This document shows positions 53,249 through 62,348 of a DNA stretch of 64,000 nucleotides, one piece after another. The stretch covers positions 1-64,000 of the forward strand of contig CANHVU010000012.1 in assembly GCA_947464275.1 (NCBI GenBank), in the 5' to 3' direction. The stretch's first letter is position 1. Each line of letters begins with the position of its first letter. The position numbers and the translations under genes were made by a program. This DNA is from Bacteroidota bacterium. GTDB lineage: Bacteria; Bacteroidota; Bacteroidia; UKL13-3. The notes under the pieces were generated by a model that saw only the letters and a list, made by a program, of their open reading frames with translations, made no database searches and was not told the DNA's origin.

Positions 53249-56200
53249 TTATAAAACTAGGTTTACAATTTTTCCTTTTACAAAAATTACTTTTTTAGGT
53301 GTTTTACCTTCTAACCATTTTTGTACCAATTCGTCAGCTAACACAGCTGCTTCTATTTCTTGAGCTGTAGCTTGCATGCTAAAGGTTAAATTGGTGCGGT
53401 GTTTTCCATTGATTGATATTGGATAACTGAACTCATCTTCCACCAAATAATCAGCGTTAAAGGTTGGGAAACTAGCTTTGGTAATACTTTCTTTATTACC
53501 CAATTGGTGCCACAATTCTTCGGAAATATGAGGTGCATAAGGCGATAGAATAACCAATAACTCTTGTAAAATGGCTTGTTTGTTACATTTTAAATCGGTT
53601 AGTTCATTTACACAAATCATAAAGTTACTTACCGAAGTGTTAAACGAAAAGTTTTCAATATCGTCAGTTACTTTTTTAATGGTTTTGTGCAATGCTTTTA
53701 GTTCAGCTTTGGTTGGTTCTACTTGGTTAACTATTAGGTTTCCTTCTGCATCAAAAAACAAACGCCATAGTTTTTTAAGGAATCTGTGAACACCTTCAAT
53801 TCCATTGGTATTCCAAGGTTTGCTTTGTTCCAATGGACCTAAAAACATTTCATATAAACGCAAAGTATCAGCTCCATAATCAGCTACAATATCATCGGGA
53901 GTTACGACATTGTATTTTGATTTTGACATTTTTTCAACTTCTGGTTTTGTGAAAAAACTTCTAGCAGCATTAGGTTCTAAAATCCCTTCATTATTGTACC
54001 AATTTCCTTGATAGAAATAACCATCTTCATCAACTATAAATGCTGCGTCTTTATCTTCACTTGATAGAAACTCCAAATATTTTTCAATATTTAACTCTGA
54101 GTTCTTGGTATAATAAATCGGTACATTTAATAGTGAAAACTTATCCTCTAGTTTTTCTGAAACTTGCTTTTTTATAACATCAGCACTAACAAAATATGCT
54201 TTCATGTTTTTATGAGGTTTCAATTTAGAGTTTTCTAAATGTGAACCGCGTGCATTAAAATCGTGTTCTAATTTTTCATTAAATGAAATGCCAAAAACCT
54301 TATAAATCTTTTCACTAACACCCGTTATCATCCCTTGGTTAATCAGCTTTTTAGCTGGTTCATCGCATGGAATTAAGCCTAAATCATACAAAAATTTAGT
54401 CCAAAAACGCACGTATAACAAATGGCCTGTGGCATGTTCGCTTCCACCCAAATATAAATCTACTTGTTGCCAATAATCAGCAGCTTGTTTGCTTACAAAC
54501 TCATTGCTATTTTTATTATCCATATAACGTAAAAAATACCAACTGCTTCCTGCCCATCCTGGCATGGTTGAAAGTTCGTATTCATACTCGCCTTTGTATT
54601 TCCAATCTTTGGCTCTGCCCAAAGGTGGTTCACCTGTTTCAGTAGGTAAAAATTTATCAATTTTTGGCAATTCCAAAGGCAACTCATCGTAGTTTAACAC
54701 ATACGGAATATTGTTTTTATAATAAACCGGAATGGGTTCTCCCCAATAACGTTGACGACCAAAAATAGCATCGCGCAAGCGGTAATTGGTTTTTCCTTTT
54801 CCAAAACCACGGCTTTCAATTTCGTGAATGGCACGTTTAATGGCCTTTTTTACTTCTAATCCATCTAAAAATTGAGAGTTAAACAAAGTGCCTTCTTTTG
54901 CATCATAAGCCTCTTGTAAAGACGTTGTGTTTTCATTATCAGACGTTGCATGCAACGTCTCTACAGCCTTGTTAGGTTTTATAACTTGGGTGATTGGTAA
55001 ATTAAAATGTTTGGCAAATGCAAAATCTCTGGTATCGTGGGCAGGAACAGCCATTACAGCTCCTGTTCCATATCCAACCAACACATAATCGGCTACCCAA
55101 ATCGGAATTTCTTGTCCTGTAAATGGATGAATTGCATAAGCACCAGTAAACTCACCCGAAATGCGTTTTACATCTGCTTGTCTATCTCGCTCGCTGCGGT
55201 TTTTAGCCATTTCTACGTAAGCCATTACATTACTTTCATAGTCTGCTTGCACAATATCACCCAACATATCATGTTCAGGTGCAATGGCCAAATAACTTAT
55301 TCCAAAAATAGTATCAGGACGTGTGGTAAAAACTTCAATGTCTAAATTACTGTCTTGAACTTTAAAATGTAAGCTCGCACCTTGCGATTTTCCAATCCAA
55401 TTACGCTGTGCTTCTTTTAAACTTTCTGTCCAATCTAAATTATCTAAACCAGTTAACAAACGCTCGGCATAAGCAGTAATGCGCATGCTCCATTGTTTCA
55501 TTAACTTACGTTCAACAGGGTGGCCACCACGTTCGCTTACACCATCTTTTATTTCATCGTTACTCAAAACTGTACCTAAAGCCGGGCACCAGTTTACATA
55601 AGCCTCACTTAAAAAAGCTATTCTAAAACCTAACAATATTTTTTGTTGGGTTTCTTCATCAAAACCTTTCCATTGTTCAGCAGTAAAAGCACCAAAATCA
55701 AGTTCAATTCCACCAGTTAATATTTTATCATCTACTCCTTGAAAACCTTCTGTTTCAAATATTTTTACTAAAGTTTCAATATTTTCGGCTTTATCGGTTT
55801 TGGGGTTATACCACGATTTGAATAATTGAATAAAAATCCATTGCGTCCATTTATAATAATCAGGATTTGAAGTACGCACTTCTCTATTCCAATCGTAGCA
55901 AAAACCAAGTTTACCTAATTGCTCGCGGTATCTGTTAATATTTTCTTCAGTAGTTATAGCAGGGTGTTGACCAGTTTGAATGGCGTATTGTTCGGCAGGC
56001 AAACCAAAACTATCGTAACCCATTGGGTGCAATACGTTAAAGCCTTTTAAAGTTTTGTAGCGTGAGTAAATATCACTAGCAATATAACCTAGCGGATGGC
56101 CCACATGTAGGCCTGCACCACTTGGGTATGGAAACATATCAAGCACATAAAACTTAGGTTTAGTGCTATCTTCAGTTACTTTATAAATATTGTTTTCGGC

Positions 56201-56251
56201 CCAAAATTGCTGCCAATTTTTTTCAATTTCTGTAAAATTATATTCTTTCAT
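53249..56251 (-). CDS. leuS: Leucyl-tRNA synthetase
   Basis: LeuRS charges tRNA-Leu and hydrolyses mischarged products. The 1000-residue protein has the HIGH-type motif GLHVGHPLGY (about 48), the editing domain with GTGAVMAVPAHDTRDFAFA, the second catalytic half with GGSEHATGHLLYVRFWTK, and KMSKSK at 774-779. An insertion of about 110 residues (from GVSEKIYKVFG to EPNAARSFF) precedes KMSKS, usual in Bacteroidota. It is longer than typical bacterial LeuRS (about 860-930). Residues around 431-437 (ETLHATS) are encoded by a perfect 20-bp palindrome at 54941-54960, a repeat inserted in frame. A hairpin lies 26 nt upstream of the start. Confidence 0.97.
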   Translation of the reverse strand: MKEYNFTEIEKNWQQFWAENNIYKVTEDSTKPKFYVLDMFPYPSGAGLHVGHPLGYIASDIYSRYKTLKGFNVLHPMGYDSFGLPAEQYAIQTGQHPAITTEENINRYREQLGKLGFCYDWNREVRTSNPDYYKWTQWIFIQLFKSWYNPKTDKAENIETLVKIFETEGFQGVDDKILTGGIELDFGAFTAEQWKGFDEETQQKILLGFRIAFLSEAYVNWCPALGTVLSNDEIKDGVSERGGHPVERKLMKQWSMRITAYAERLLTGLDNLDWTESLKEAQRNWIGKSQGASLHFKVQDSNLDIEVFTTRPDTIFGISYLAIAPEHDMLGDIVQADYESNVMAYVEMAKNRSERDRQADVKRISGEFTGAYAIHPFTGQEIPIWVADYVLVGYGTGAVMAVPAHDTRDFAFAKHFNLPITQVIKPNKAVETLHATSDNENTTSLQEAYDAKEGTLFNSQFLDGLEVKKAIKRAIHEIESRGFGKGKTNYRLRDAIFGRQRYWGEPIPVYYKNNIPYVLNYDELPLELPKIDKFLPTETGEPPLGRAKDWKYKGEYEYELSTMPGWAGSSWYFLRYMDNKNSNEFVSKQAADYWQQVDLYLGGSEHATGHLLYVRFWTKFLYDLGLIPCDEPAKKLINQGMITGVSEKIYKVFGISFNEKLEHDFNARGSHLENSKLKPHKNMKAYFVSADVIKKQVSEKLEDKFSLLNVPIYYTKNSELNIEKYLEFLSSEDKDAAFIVDEDGYFYQGNWYNNEGILEPNAARSFFTKPEVEKMSKSKYNVVTPDDIVADYGADTLRLYEMFLGPLEQSKPWNTNGIEGVHRFLKKLWRLFFDAEGNLIVNQVEPTKAELKALHKTIKKVTDDIENFSFNTSVSNFMICVNELTDLKCNKQAILQELLVILSPYAPHISEELWHQLGNKESITKASFPTFNADYLVEDEFSYPISINGKHRTNLTFSMQATAQEIEAAVLADELVQKWLEGKTPKKVIFVKGKIVNLVL
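54916..54964. repeat. Palindromic repeat element inside leuS
   Basis: GTAAAGACGTTG (54916-54927) and CAACGTCTCTAC (54953-54964) form an inverted pair with one mismatch, and inside it AGACGTTGCA/TGCAACGTCT (54941-54960) is a perfect 20-bp palindrome. GTAGAGACGTTG-type palindromes are known to me as dispersed repeats in several bacterial groups. Here the element keeps the leuS frame open. Confidence 0.82.
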
Positions 56252-56276
56252 TCTATGTTGTTTTTCTTTCTAACAT

Positions 56277-56296
56277 CCCTCATTTAAAAATGAGGG
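56277..56296 (-). repeat. Hairpin in the leuS leader
   Basis: CCCTCATTT and AAATGAGGG, a 9-bp inverted repeat with a 2-nt centre, 26 nt upstream of the leuS ATG. It may be a dispersed repeat or a leader structure. Confidence 0.6.
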
Positions 56297-56366
56297 CAAT
56301 TTAAACAGGCATTTTTTATTATTAAGAATGGGCTAAAGCCACATTCAATTGATTTAAACTTACCTT

Positions 56367-56412
56367 GCAATGACACATAAACAACACGTCATTGCGAGGT
56401 ACGAAGCAATCT
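56367..56412. repeat. CATTGCGAGG-type dispersed repeat fragment
   Basis: GCAATGAC (56367-56374) and GTCATTGC (56388-56395) form a perfect inverted repeat, followed by GAGGTACGAAGCAATCTC. The string CATTGCGAGGxACGAAGCAATC recurs in many bacterial genomes as an intergenic repeat, to my knowledge. Confidence 0.65.
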
Positions 56413-56531
56413 CATTCTATTTTACATGTTCAACCATCTTTAAATTTCTGTTGCCAAAAATAGAATTAACAACACCATAAACAAAACTGTGGATTAAATT
56501 AGTTCCATGCTCTTATTTATCAATTATTTTC

Positions 56532-57428
56532 GTGGTATTAAATTTTGAACTAAAATTGGATACTCAACTAAAAAAAGTTAACCGCAGAAAACGCATATCT
56601 TACTTATCGTCAATAGTTAGCATAGCCATGGTGCTGCTCATGTTAGGTTTGTTTGGATTAATTTATATTCAATCATCGCAACTTAATAATATTATTAAGG
56701 AAAATGTTTTGGTAAACGTTTACCTAACTGATGATATCAATCAAACGGAGACAGATGCAAATTTGGCTGCCATCAAAAAAATGCCTTCGGTTAAAGAAAC
56801 CAAATTTATTAGCAAGGATGCCGCAGCCATGGAACTTTCTAAAGAAATGGGACAAGATATAGTTGAATTTGCAGGCTATAATCCTTTACCAGCATCAATT
56901 GAAGTTACTTTAAAAGCCGAAAGCGTTAACAGCGAAAGCATGCAAAATTTTAAAAATGTTTTGCAATTAATGCCTAAGGTAGCAGAAGTAAAATACAATG
57001 AAATTATTTTTGGAAACGTAGGAGCTAATTTAGGTTCACTAAGTTTTGTTCTAATGGCTTTGGCAGTTATTTTTATAATTATTGCAATAGTTTTGATAAA
57101 TAGTAACATACGTTTAAATTTATATGCACGCAGGTTTTCAATAAAAAGTATGCAATTAGTAGGAGCAACTCATTGGTTTATTATTAAACCATTTATAACT
57201 AGAAGTTTTTTTAATGGTTTGTATGGAGGCATTTTAGCCGTGGCATTATTGCTTATGGTATTAAATATTTTACCTACTTATTTTCCACAAATACAATATT
57301 TATATAACACCCAAAGTTTTACGGTTTTGTTTGTAACTCTTATACTTGCGGGCATAATTGTTAGTATGGTAAGCAGCTGGTTTAGTACTAATAAATACTT
57401 AAAAACCAAAATTGAAGATTTATACTAG
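56532..57428 (+). CDS. ftsX: Cell division protein FtsX
   Basis: FtsX is the membrane partner of FtsE and controls peptidoglycan hydrolases at the septum. The 298-residue protein has a first helix (about 27-47), an extracytoplasmic loop (NIIKENVLVNVYLTDDINQTETDANLAAIKKMPSVKETKFISKDAAAMELSKEMG), and three more helices around 165-295. SNIRLNLYARRFSIKSMQLVGATHWFIIKPFITRSFFNGLYGG is the FtsX/MacB-type conserved loop. The start is GTG at 56532. ftsE is not adjacent, as is frequent in Bacteroidota. It is followed by the DUF3098 gene and uppP. Confidence 0.92.
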   Translation: MVLNFELKLDTQLKKVNRRKRISYLSSIVSIAMVLLMLGLFGLIYIQSSQLNNIIKENVLVNVYLTDDINQTETDANLAAIKKMPSVKETKFISKDAAAMELSKEMGQDIVEFAGYNPLPASIEVTLKAESVNSESMQNFKNVLQLMPKVAEVKYNEIIFGNVGANLGSLSFVLMALAVIFIIIAIVLINSNIRLNLYARRFSIKSMQLVGATHWFIIKPFITRSFFNGLYGGILAVALLLMVLNILPTYFPQIQYLYNTQSFTVLFVTLILAGIIVSMVSSWFSTNKYLKTKIEDLY

Positions 57429-57480
57429 GTATTTTTGATAAAAAATATTTAATATTGATAAAATTTATAATACAATAACG

Positions 57481-57735
57481 ATGAGCGAAAAAATTTCAAA
57501 CGCAAAAAAAACTGCTGAAAAGGCAAGCCAAGCTCCAACTGGAGATTTTATTTTTGGAAAAGAAAATTATATATTAATGTTAGTTGGTGTTTTGGTAATT
57601 ATTTTAGGTTTTACTTTAATGGCTGGTAAAGAAAATATATTGGAAGATGCTACCAAAGTTACAGTAGCACCAATATTGATTTTATTAGGTTTTGTTATTG
57701 AAATATTTGCAATAATGAAATCAAAAAAAGATTAA
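57481..57735 (+). CDS. DUF3098 family membrane protein
   Basis: The 84 residues have a basic/Ala-rich start, the string FIFGKENYILMLVGVLVIILGFTLMAG (first helix) and a second helix VTVAPILILLGFVIEIFAIM, ending in Lys-rich KSKKD. This matches the small DUF3098 proteins that sit between ftsX and uppP in many Bacteroidota. Their role is unknown; position suggests cell division or wall synthesis. It lies 52 nt after ftsX and 44 nt before uppP. Confidence 0.85.
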   Translation: MSEKISNAKKTAEKASQAPTGDFIFGKENYILMLVGVLVIILGFTLMAGKENILEDATKVTVAPILILLGFVIEIFAIMKSKKD

Positions 57736-57779
57736 TTTTATAACTTTCAAAAATATTTCATTCTAATAATATTACTAAT

Positions 57780-58577
57780 ATGACAATTATACAAGCTATA
57801 ATTATTGCAATAGTAGAGGGCTTAACAGAATACCTTCCTATTTCAAGTACTGGACACATGATTTTAGCAACTTCAATTTTAGGTATAGAACCTGATGATT
57901 TTGTTAAATTTTTCACTATTAACATTCAGTTGGGTGCCATTTTAGCTGTTGTTGTATTGTATTTTAAAAGATTTTTTAAATCGTTTGACTTTTACCTGAA
58001 ATTATTTATTTCCTTTTTTCCTGCAGCTGTATTAGGTATTTTATTTAGCGATAAAATTGATGAACTTTTAGAAAGTCCAAGCACAGTGGCGGTAATGTTG
58101 TTAATAGGTGGTGTATTTTTACTTTTTGTTGACAGATTTTTTGATGATAAGGATAAACATTTAAAAACAAAAGTTAGCAATCAAAGTGCTTTTATTATTG
58201 GTTTGTATCAATGTATAGCTATGGTTCCTGGAGTATCTCGTAGTGCTGCAACAATTATAGGAGGATTACAACAAAAATTAACCCGTAAAACAGCTGCTGA
58301 GTATTCGTTTTTTTTAGCAGTACCTACCATGTTTGGTGCTACTGCAAAAAAGGTCTTAGATTTTCACGATAAAAAGTTGGACTTTTTCAGTCACGATAGA
58401 ATATTTTTACTTGCAATAGGAAACTTAGTTGCATTTGTGGTTGCAATGGTTGCTATTAAAGCATTTATAACATTTTTAAATAAATATGGTTTCAGGTTGT
58501 TTGGTTGGTACAGAATCATTGTAGGAGGAACTATCCTTTTACTTTTAGGTTCTGATATGTCGCTAAGTATTGTATAA
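57780..58577 (+). CDS. uppP: Undecaprenyl-diphosphatase UppP (BacA)
   Basis: UppP removes one phosphate from undecaprenyl diphosphate so that the lipid carrier for cell wall sugars can be reused. The 265-residue membrane protein has both active-site motifs: AIVEGLTEYLPISSTGHMIL, with the Glu pair and Ser/His, and MVPGVSRSAATIIGGL, with the catalytic Arg/Ser. Eight helices are visible. The stop is followed immediately by the ATG of the MBL-fold gene, so the two are probably co-translated. Order ftsX-DUF3098-uppP is common in the phylum. Confidence 0.97.
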   Translation: MTIIQAIIIAIVEGLTEYLPISSTGHMILATSILGIEPDDFVKFFTINIQLGAILAVVVLYFKRFFKSFDFYLKLFISFFPAAVLGILFSDKIDELLESPSTVAVMLLIGGVFLLFVDRFFDDKDKHLKTKVSNQSAFIIGLYQCIAMVPGVSRSAATIIGGLQQKLTRKTAAEYSFFLAVPTMFGATAKKVLDFHDKKLDFFSHDRIFLLAIGNLVAFVVAMVAIKAFITFLNKYGFRLFGWYRIIVGGTILLLLGSDMSLSIV

Positions 58578-59348
58578 ATGAAAGTTACTTTCCTTGGTAC
58601 CGGTACCTCGCAGGGAGTTCCAATTATTGCTTGTAAATGTCAAGTTTGTTCATCTTTAAATCAAAAAGATAAACGCTTACGTTCATCCATTCTTATTCAA
58701 TATAACAATAATAATATTGTTATTGATACAGGCCCTGATTTTAGGCAACAAATGCTTACTTGTGGTATTTCGTCATGCGAAGCAATATTATTTACGCATG
58801 CACACCGTGACCATTTAGCGGGTTTAGATGACATAAGAGCATTTAATTTTATCATGAAAAAACCTATTGACATTTACTGCGAAAAGCAAGTGGATAAAGC
58901 CATTAGGAAAGAATTTTATTATGCTTTTGAAGAACCCAAATATCCGGGTGTACCAGAGATGGAAATGCACATTATTTCTGAAATGGCTTTCGAATTATTA
59001 GGTAAAACCATAATACCTTTAAGGGTATGGCATCATAAAATGCCAGTTTTAGGTTTTAAAATCGATAATTTTGTTTATATAACCGATGCAAATAAAATTG
59101 ACGAAGATGTTAAAGAAAAAATAAAAGGTTGTGATGTTTTAGTATTAAATGCATTGAGACGTGAAAGCCATATTTCACATTTTACATTAGCTGAAGCCAT
59201 CGAATTATGCAATGAATTAAAACCTAAGCAAGCTTATTTTACCCATATCAGTCATCAATTAGGGTTACATGATGTTGTAAATTCAGAATTGCCATCCAAT
59301 ATTCAACTAGCTTATGACGGATTAGAGCTAGAACTAGATAATTTTTAA
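58578..59348 (+). CDS. PhnP-like MBL-fold metallo-hydrolase
   Basis: The 256 residues form a metallo-beta-lactamase fold: VTFLGTGTSQGVPIIACKCQVCSS at the start, IVIDTGPDFRQQML, the metal-binding HAHRDHLAGLDDIR, VWHHKMPVLGFKI and VLNALRRESHISHFTLAEAIEL with THISHQLG at the end. The closest type is the PhnP/RNase Z-like phosphodiesterase group, which acts on cyclic phosphate or nucleotide-like substrates; the two Cys near the N-terminus may bind a structural metal. It starts directly at the end of uppP and is followed 10 nt later by a subtilase gene. Confidence 0.9.
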   Translation: MKVTFLGTGTSQGVPIIACKCQVCSSLNQKDKRLRSSILIQYNNNNIVIDTGPDFRQQMLTCGISSCEAILFTHAHRDHLAGLDDIRAFNFIMKKPIDIYCEKQVDKAIRKEFYYAFEEPKYPGVPEMEMHIISEMAFELLGKTIIPLRVWHHKMPVLGFKIDNFVYITDANKIDEDVKEKIKGCDVLVLNALRRESHISHFTLAEAIELCNELKPKQAYFTHISHQLGLHDVVNSELPSNIQLAYDGLELELDNF

Positions 59349-59358
59349 AACATTTACC

Positions 59359-61011
59359 TTGAAGAGCATTACTAGAAATTTTTTTCTGTGTATTATTTTG
59401 GTGTGTAGTATTGTTACTGCCGCAGCACAAAATAAATATTACTTTATTTCATTTAATAAAAAAGACACCTCCAATTTTTCTAAACTCAATCCAATAAACT
59501 ACCTAAGTAAGGCAAGTATTGAACGTAGGCTTAAACTAAACCTGCCACCCTTAAATTTTAATGATTTACCTGTAGATACTACTTATATAAAGTTAGTTTC
59601 ACCATTTATTATTTCATTCCAATACAAGCTTAATTGGTTAAACGGCTTGGTAGTGAAGGCTGATGATGAAATCATAAAAAAGATTCTGAAATTTGACTTT
59701 GTTAAGGATATCAAACAAATTGGTATAGAAAATTCAGTTGTAAAGGAAAAGCCTATTGATTTAAATGAAAGGATTAATGCCCTAGAACAAAGGTTTGATA
59801 ATAAAGAAATCATTGATTCCAATTTGTATTATGGCAAAGCTACCGATCAAATTTTATTCAATAATATTAATAAACTACACGAATTAAATTTTAAAGGTAA
59901 TGATATCAATATTGCAGTATTTGATGCAGGATTCAATAATTTTAATAACGTAAACTATTTTAATAGCAATAAAATTAAAGGGATTTACAGTTTAAATGGT
60001 GATGAAGAAAATGAGTTGACAGGCGAAACTGATGAACATGGACTTAATGTATTAAGTATTATGGCAGCCAATGTTCCCTACAAATTTGTAGGTACTGCAC
60101 CCAATTCAAATTATTATTTATTTAGTACCGAAAATTCAAATTTTGAATATCCTATTGAAGAATATAATTGGGCTAAAGCAGCTGAAATTGCAGATAGCAT
60201 AGGTGTTTCTATCATCATATCTTCATTGGGTTATTCTGAATTTGACGATAAATCATTTAACCATAAAGTTAAAGAGTTTTCAGGTGATAAAACCATTATT
60301 GCTAAAGTGGTAAATCTCGCTTCTAAAAATGGAATTTTAGTTATAGTAAGTGCCGGTAATGAAGGAAATAAAATTTGGGAAACCATTACAACACCTGCTG
60401 ATGCTGATAGTGTTTTGTCTGTTGGTTCTTGTAATATTTTTTATAAGAATTCTATTTTTAGTTCAATAGGTATTTCAAAAAGGAATATGTTTCGACCACA
60501 AATTGTCACCATTGGAGAATTGGTAGATTTTGTATCGAAAGATGCTAAAATAAAAAAGGGAAATGGTACTTCATACGCTACTCCAATAATAGCAGGTGGT
60601 GTGGCATGCTTAATGCAAGCCTTTCCTAATACAAGTAATTTCAATATCAAACAAATGATTGCCCTTAGTTCAAATAATTATAATAATCCTAATAAATACA
60701 TTGGTTATGGAACTCCCAATTTTTTATTGACCTATCAATTATTGGAAAATTATAAGCAAGATACCATTATTGATGTAACTGAACTGGATGATAAAAATTT
60801 ACATGTTAGTTTAAATACAAATACAAAACAAAAAATTCAAATTTTAATGACTTCAATGGATGGAAAATCATTGATTAAGCAAACAGAAAGAGTTGAATTA
60901 AATGTAAACAGGTTTTGTTTGAATAAGACCTATAAATTAAAAAAGGGACTTTATATTTTAAAAATTAAAACAGCAAACACTGTTTTAATTAAGCAAATAG
61001 ACAAAAAGTAA
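59359..61011 (+). CDS. Secreted subtilisin-like serine protease (S8)
   Basis: The 550-residue protein has a signal peptide (1-23, ending TAAAQ), an N-terminal region of about 160 residues that may be an inhibitory propeptide, and an S8 catalytic domain: Asp in INIAVFDAGFNN, His in ETDEHGLNVLSIMA, Asn in VIVSAGNEGN, and Ser in GNGTSYATPIIAGG. The C-terminus (ILMTSMDGKSLIKQTERVELNV, KKGLYILKIKTANTVLIKQI) resembles a T9SS type A domain without the usual PNP motif. It starts at TTG 59359 in the context ACCTTGAA, 10 nt after the MBL gene, and converges with the next gene with 7 nt between stops. Confidence 0.92.
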   Translation: MKSITRNFFLCIILVCSIVTAAAQNKYYFISFNKKDTSNFSKLNPINYLSKASIERRLKLNLPPLNFNDLPVDTTYIKLVSPFIISFQYKLNWLNGLVVKADDEIIKKILKFDFVKDIKQIGIENSVVKEKPIDLNERINALEQRFDNKEIIDSNLYYGKATDQILFNNINKLHELNFKGNDINIAVFDAGFNNFNNVNYFNSNKIKGIYSLNGDEENELTGETDEHGLNVLSIMAANVPYKFVGTAPNSNYYLFSTENSNFEYPIEEYNWAKAAEIADSIGVSIIISSLGYSEFDDKSFNHKVKEFSGDKTIIAKVVNLASKNGILVIVSAGNEGNKIWETITTPADADSVLSVGSCNIFYKNSIFSSIGISKRNMFRPQIVTIGELVDFVSKDAKIKKGNGTSYATPIIAGGVACLMQAFPNTSNFNIKQMIALSSNNYNNPNKYIGYGTPNFLLTYQLLENYKQDTIIDVTELDDKNLHVSLNTNTKQKIQILMTSMDGKSLIKQTERVELNVNRFCLNKTYKLKKGLYILKIKTANTVLIKQIDKK

Positions 61012-61018
61012 ATTTGTA

Positions 61019-61756
61019 TCAATGTTTAATATTCTTCCACTCTTTGTAACAGTTCTTAATTGCTAAAATGATATCGTACTCATTGGAATTAAGTACAAAA
61101 TAATTGGGAATTTCACAGTATTTCATTAATTCCTTTGCTTGTAATTCATTAAGTTGAGTGGTTCGCATTACCAATTCAACATTATATTTTTCACTTACTT
61201 GGTTTTGTTCTTGGTAAATTTCAATTAAGCGCATTAAGTGTTCATATTCTTGAATTTTCTTATTTCCACTTGCTAAAATACTACTTAAAATTCCACCTTG
61301 TGAAGCATTATAAATAGAAATTGAAGTGCTAAAATTATTTAATAACGGGTCGGTTCTCAAACGTTTGGCAGCTGCTCTTGCCATGCTATCTTGTTTTCGT
61401 TTTTGACTCGAAATAGTAACTTCTTTTAGTTTTATATAATTGCGTTTTAGTTTGATTACTATGGGAACATCACCTTGTTTGGTGTAATCTTTACAAATTA
61501 AAGTGTAGGTTTTGTATCCAATTACTGAAAACTCAATGGTGTCTGTAATTGATACCGTAATTCCAAAGGCACCGTATCTATTGGTAATATAGCGCGTTTG
61601 CGTTGTGATATTGTGAATATTAGCTAATGGAATTGGGGCTGTTGTATCTGCTCCAACCACAAAGCCTTTTATATATAGCTTGGTTTGTTGGGCTTTGGTA
61701 TTTAGTAGCCCAACAAAAAAAATAAGAATTACATAAAAGAGTTTTAATCGTTGCAA
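61019..61756 (-). CDS. Exported protein with CarboxypepD_reg-like domain
   Basis: The 245 residues have a signal peptide (1-22, ending TKAQ), then KGFVVGADTTAPIPLANIHN, ITNRYGAFGITVSITDTIEFSVIGYKTYTL, the pattern of a carboxypeptidase-regulatory-like (Ig-type) domain common in Bacteroidota surface proteins. The following part (KLKEVTISSQKRKQDSMARAAAKRLRTDPLLNN) and the helix-rich C-terminus (LMRLIEIYQEQNQVSEKYNVELV, ELQAKELMKYCEIPNYFVL) are not recognised. Unlike TonB receptors, no barrel follows. It may be an accessory of the outer membrane. ybaB lies just upstream with 53 nt between them. Confidence 0.8.
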   Translation of the reverse strand: MQRLKLFYVILIFFVGLLNTKAQQTKLYIKGFVVGADTTAPIPLANIHNITTQTRYITNRYGAFGITVSITDTIEFSVIGYKTYTLICKDYTKQGDVPIVIKLKRNYIKLKEVTISSQKRKQDSMARAAAKRLRTDPLLNNFSTSISIYNASQGGILSSILASGNKKIQEYEHLMRLIEIYQEQNQVSEKYNVELVMRTTQLNELQAKELMKYCEIPNYFVLNSNEYDIILAIKNCYKEWKNIKH

Positions 61757-61809
61757 ATTGTAGAATCTGTACTTTGTTGATATCTGTTTAAAACGGTTAA
61801 CAGGTGTAA

Positions 61810-62109
61810 TTAGTTACCAAATAAATTTCCTAAGCCAGGTAACATTCCGCCCATCATTGCACGCATTTCAGCTGCAGCAATATTTTCAGCTTGCTCCATT
61901 GCTCTCTCTATGGCTATTAATAGTAGTTCCTCTATTTGTTCTTTATTTTCAGATTTTAATAATGCTGAATCAATATTTATGGAAGTAATTTTTTTATTGC
62001 CATTGGCTACTATGCTTATTCCTTGTGCAGTTCCTTCTACACTTATAGCCTCAAGCTTTTGTTTCATTTCGTCAGCTTTTTGTTTTGCTTCGTTTAATTT
62101 TCCAAACAT
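61810..62109 (-). CDS. YbaB/EbfC family nucleoid-associated protein
   Basis: The 99 residues start MFGKLNEAKQKADEMKQKLEAISVEGTAQG and contain VANGNKKITSINIDSALLKSENKEQIEELLLIAIERAMEQAENIAAAEM, the standard YbaB fold, with a Met/Gly-rich tail (MMGGMLPGLGNLFGN). YbaB dimers bind DNA and cover the nucleoid; the gene often sits with dnaX-recR, which is not the case here. Length is normal. Confidence 0.95.
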   Translation of the reverse strand: MFGKLNEAKQKADEMKQKLEAISVEGTAQGISIVANGNKKITSINIDSALLKSENKEQIEELLLIAIERAMEQAENIAAAEMRAMMGGMLPGLGNLFGN

Positions 62110-62262
62110 ATTTTTAAAATTTTATGGTACTGCAACAAATATAATTATTCCAATCATTCAGTTTGAGTAATATTTTAATAATATTTATGCTGTTTATTTT
62201 TATTTAGTTTGTCATAATAATTTTTTATTAGATAATTTTAAGTAAAAGATTTTGTTTATTGC

Positions 62263-62290
62263 TAACCTTTGAAGTCAACTATAAAGGTTA
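62263..62290. promoter_or_regulatory. Inverted repeat TAACCTTT-N12-AAAGGTTA upstream of tolC-like gene
   Basis: Perfect 8-bp arms 12 nt apart, 58 nt before the TolC-type gene. The size and spacing are those of a dimeric repressor site. Confidence 0.5.
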
Positions 62291-62348
62291 ATTATTTATG
62301 CCAGTTATAATTGAATTTAACTATCAAATAAAAAACAGGAATACAAAT

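Larger units (their letters stand above)
56252..56531. other. Intergenic region with hairpin and repeat fragments between leuS and ftsX
   Basis: 280 nt between divergent genes. It holds CCCTCATTT/AAATGAGGG (56277-56296), a GGGCTAAAGCC fragment near 56330-56340, and GCAATGAC/GTCATTGC (56367-56395) followed by GAGGTACGAAGCAATCTC. All look like dispersed repeat pieces. No coding frame is seen. Confidence 0.55.

Noticed and set aside
54941..54960. Restriction or recombination site in leuS
   Set aside because: The flanking inverted arms and the repeat type point to a dispersed palindromic element instead.
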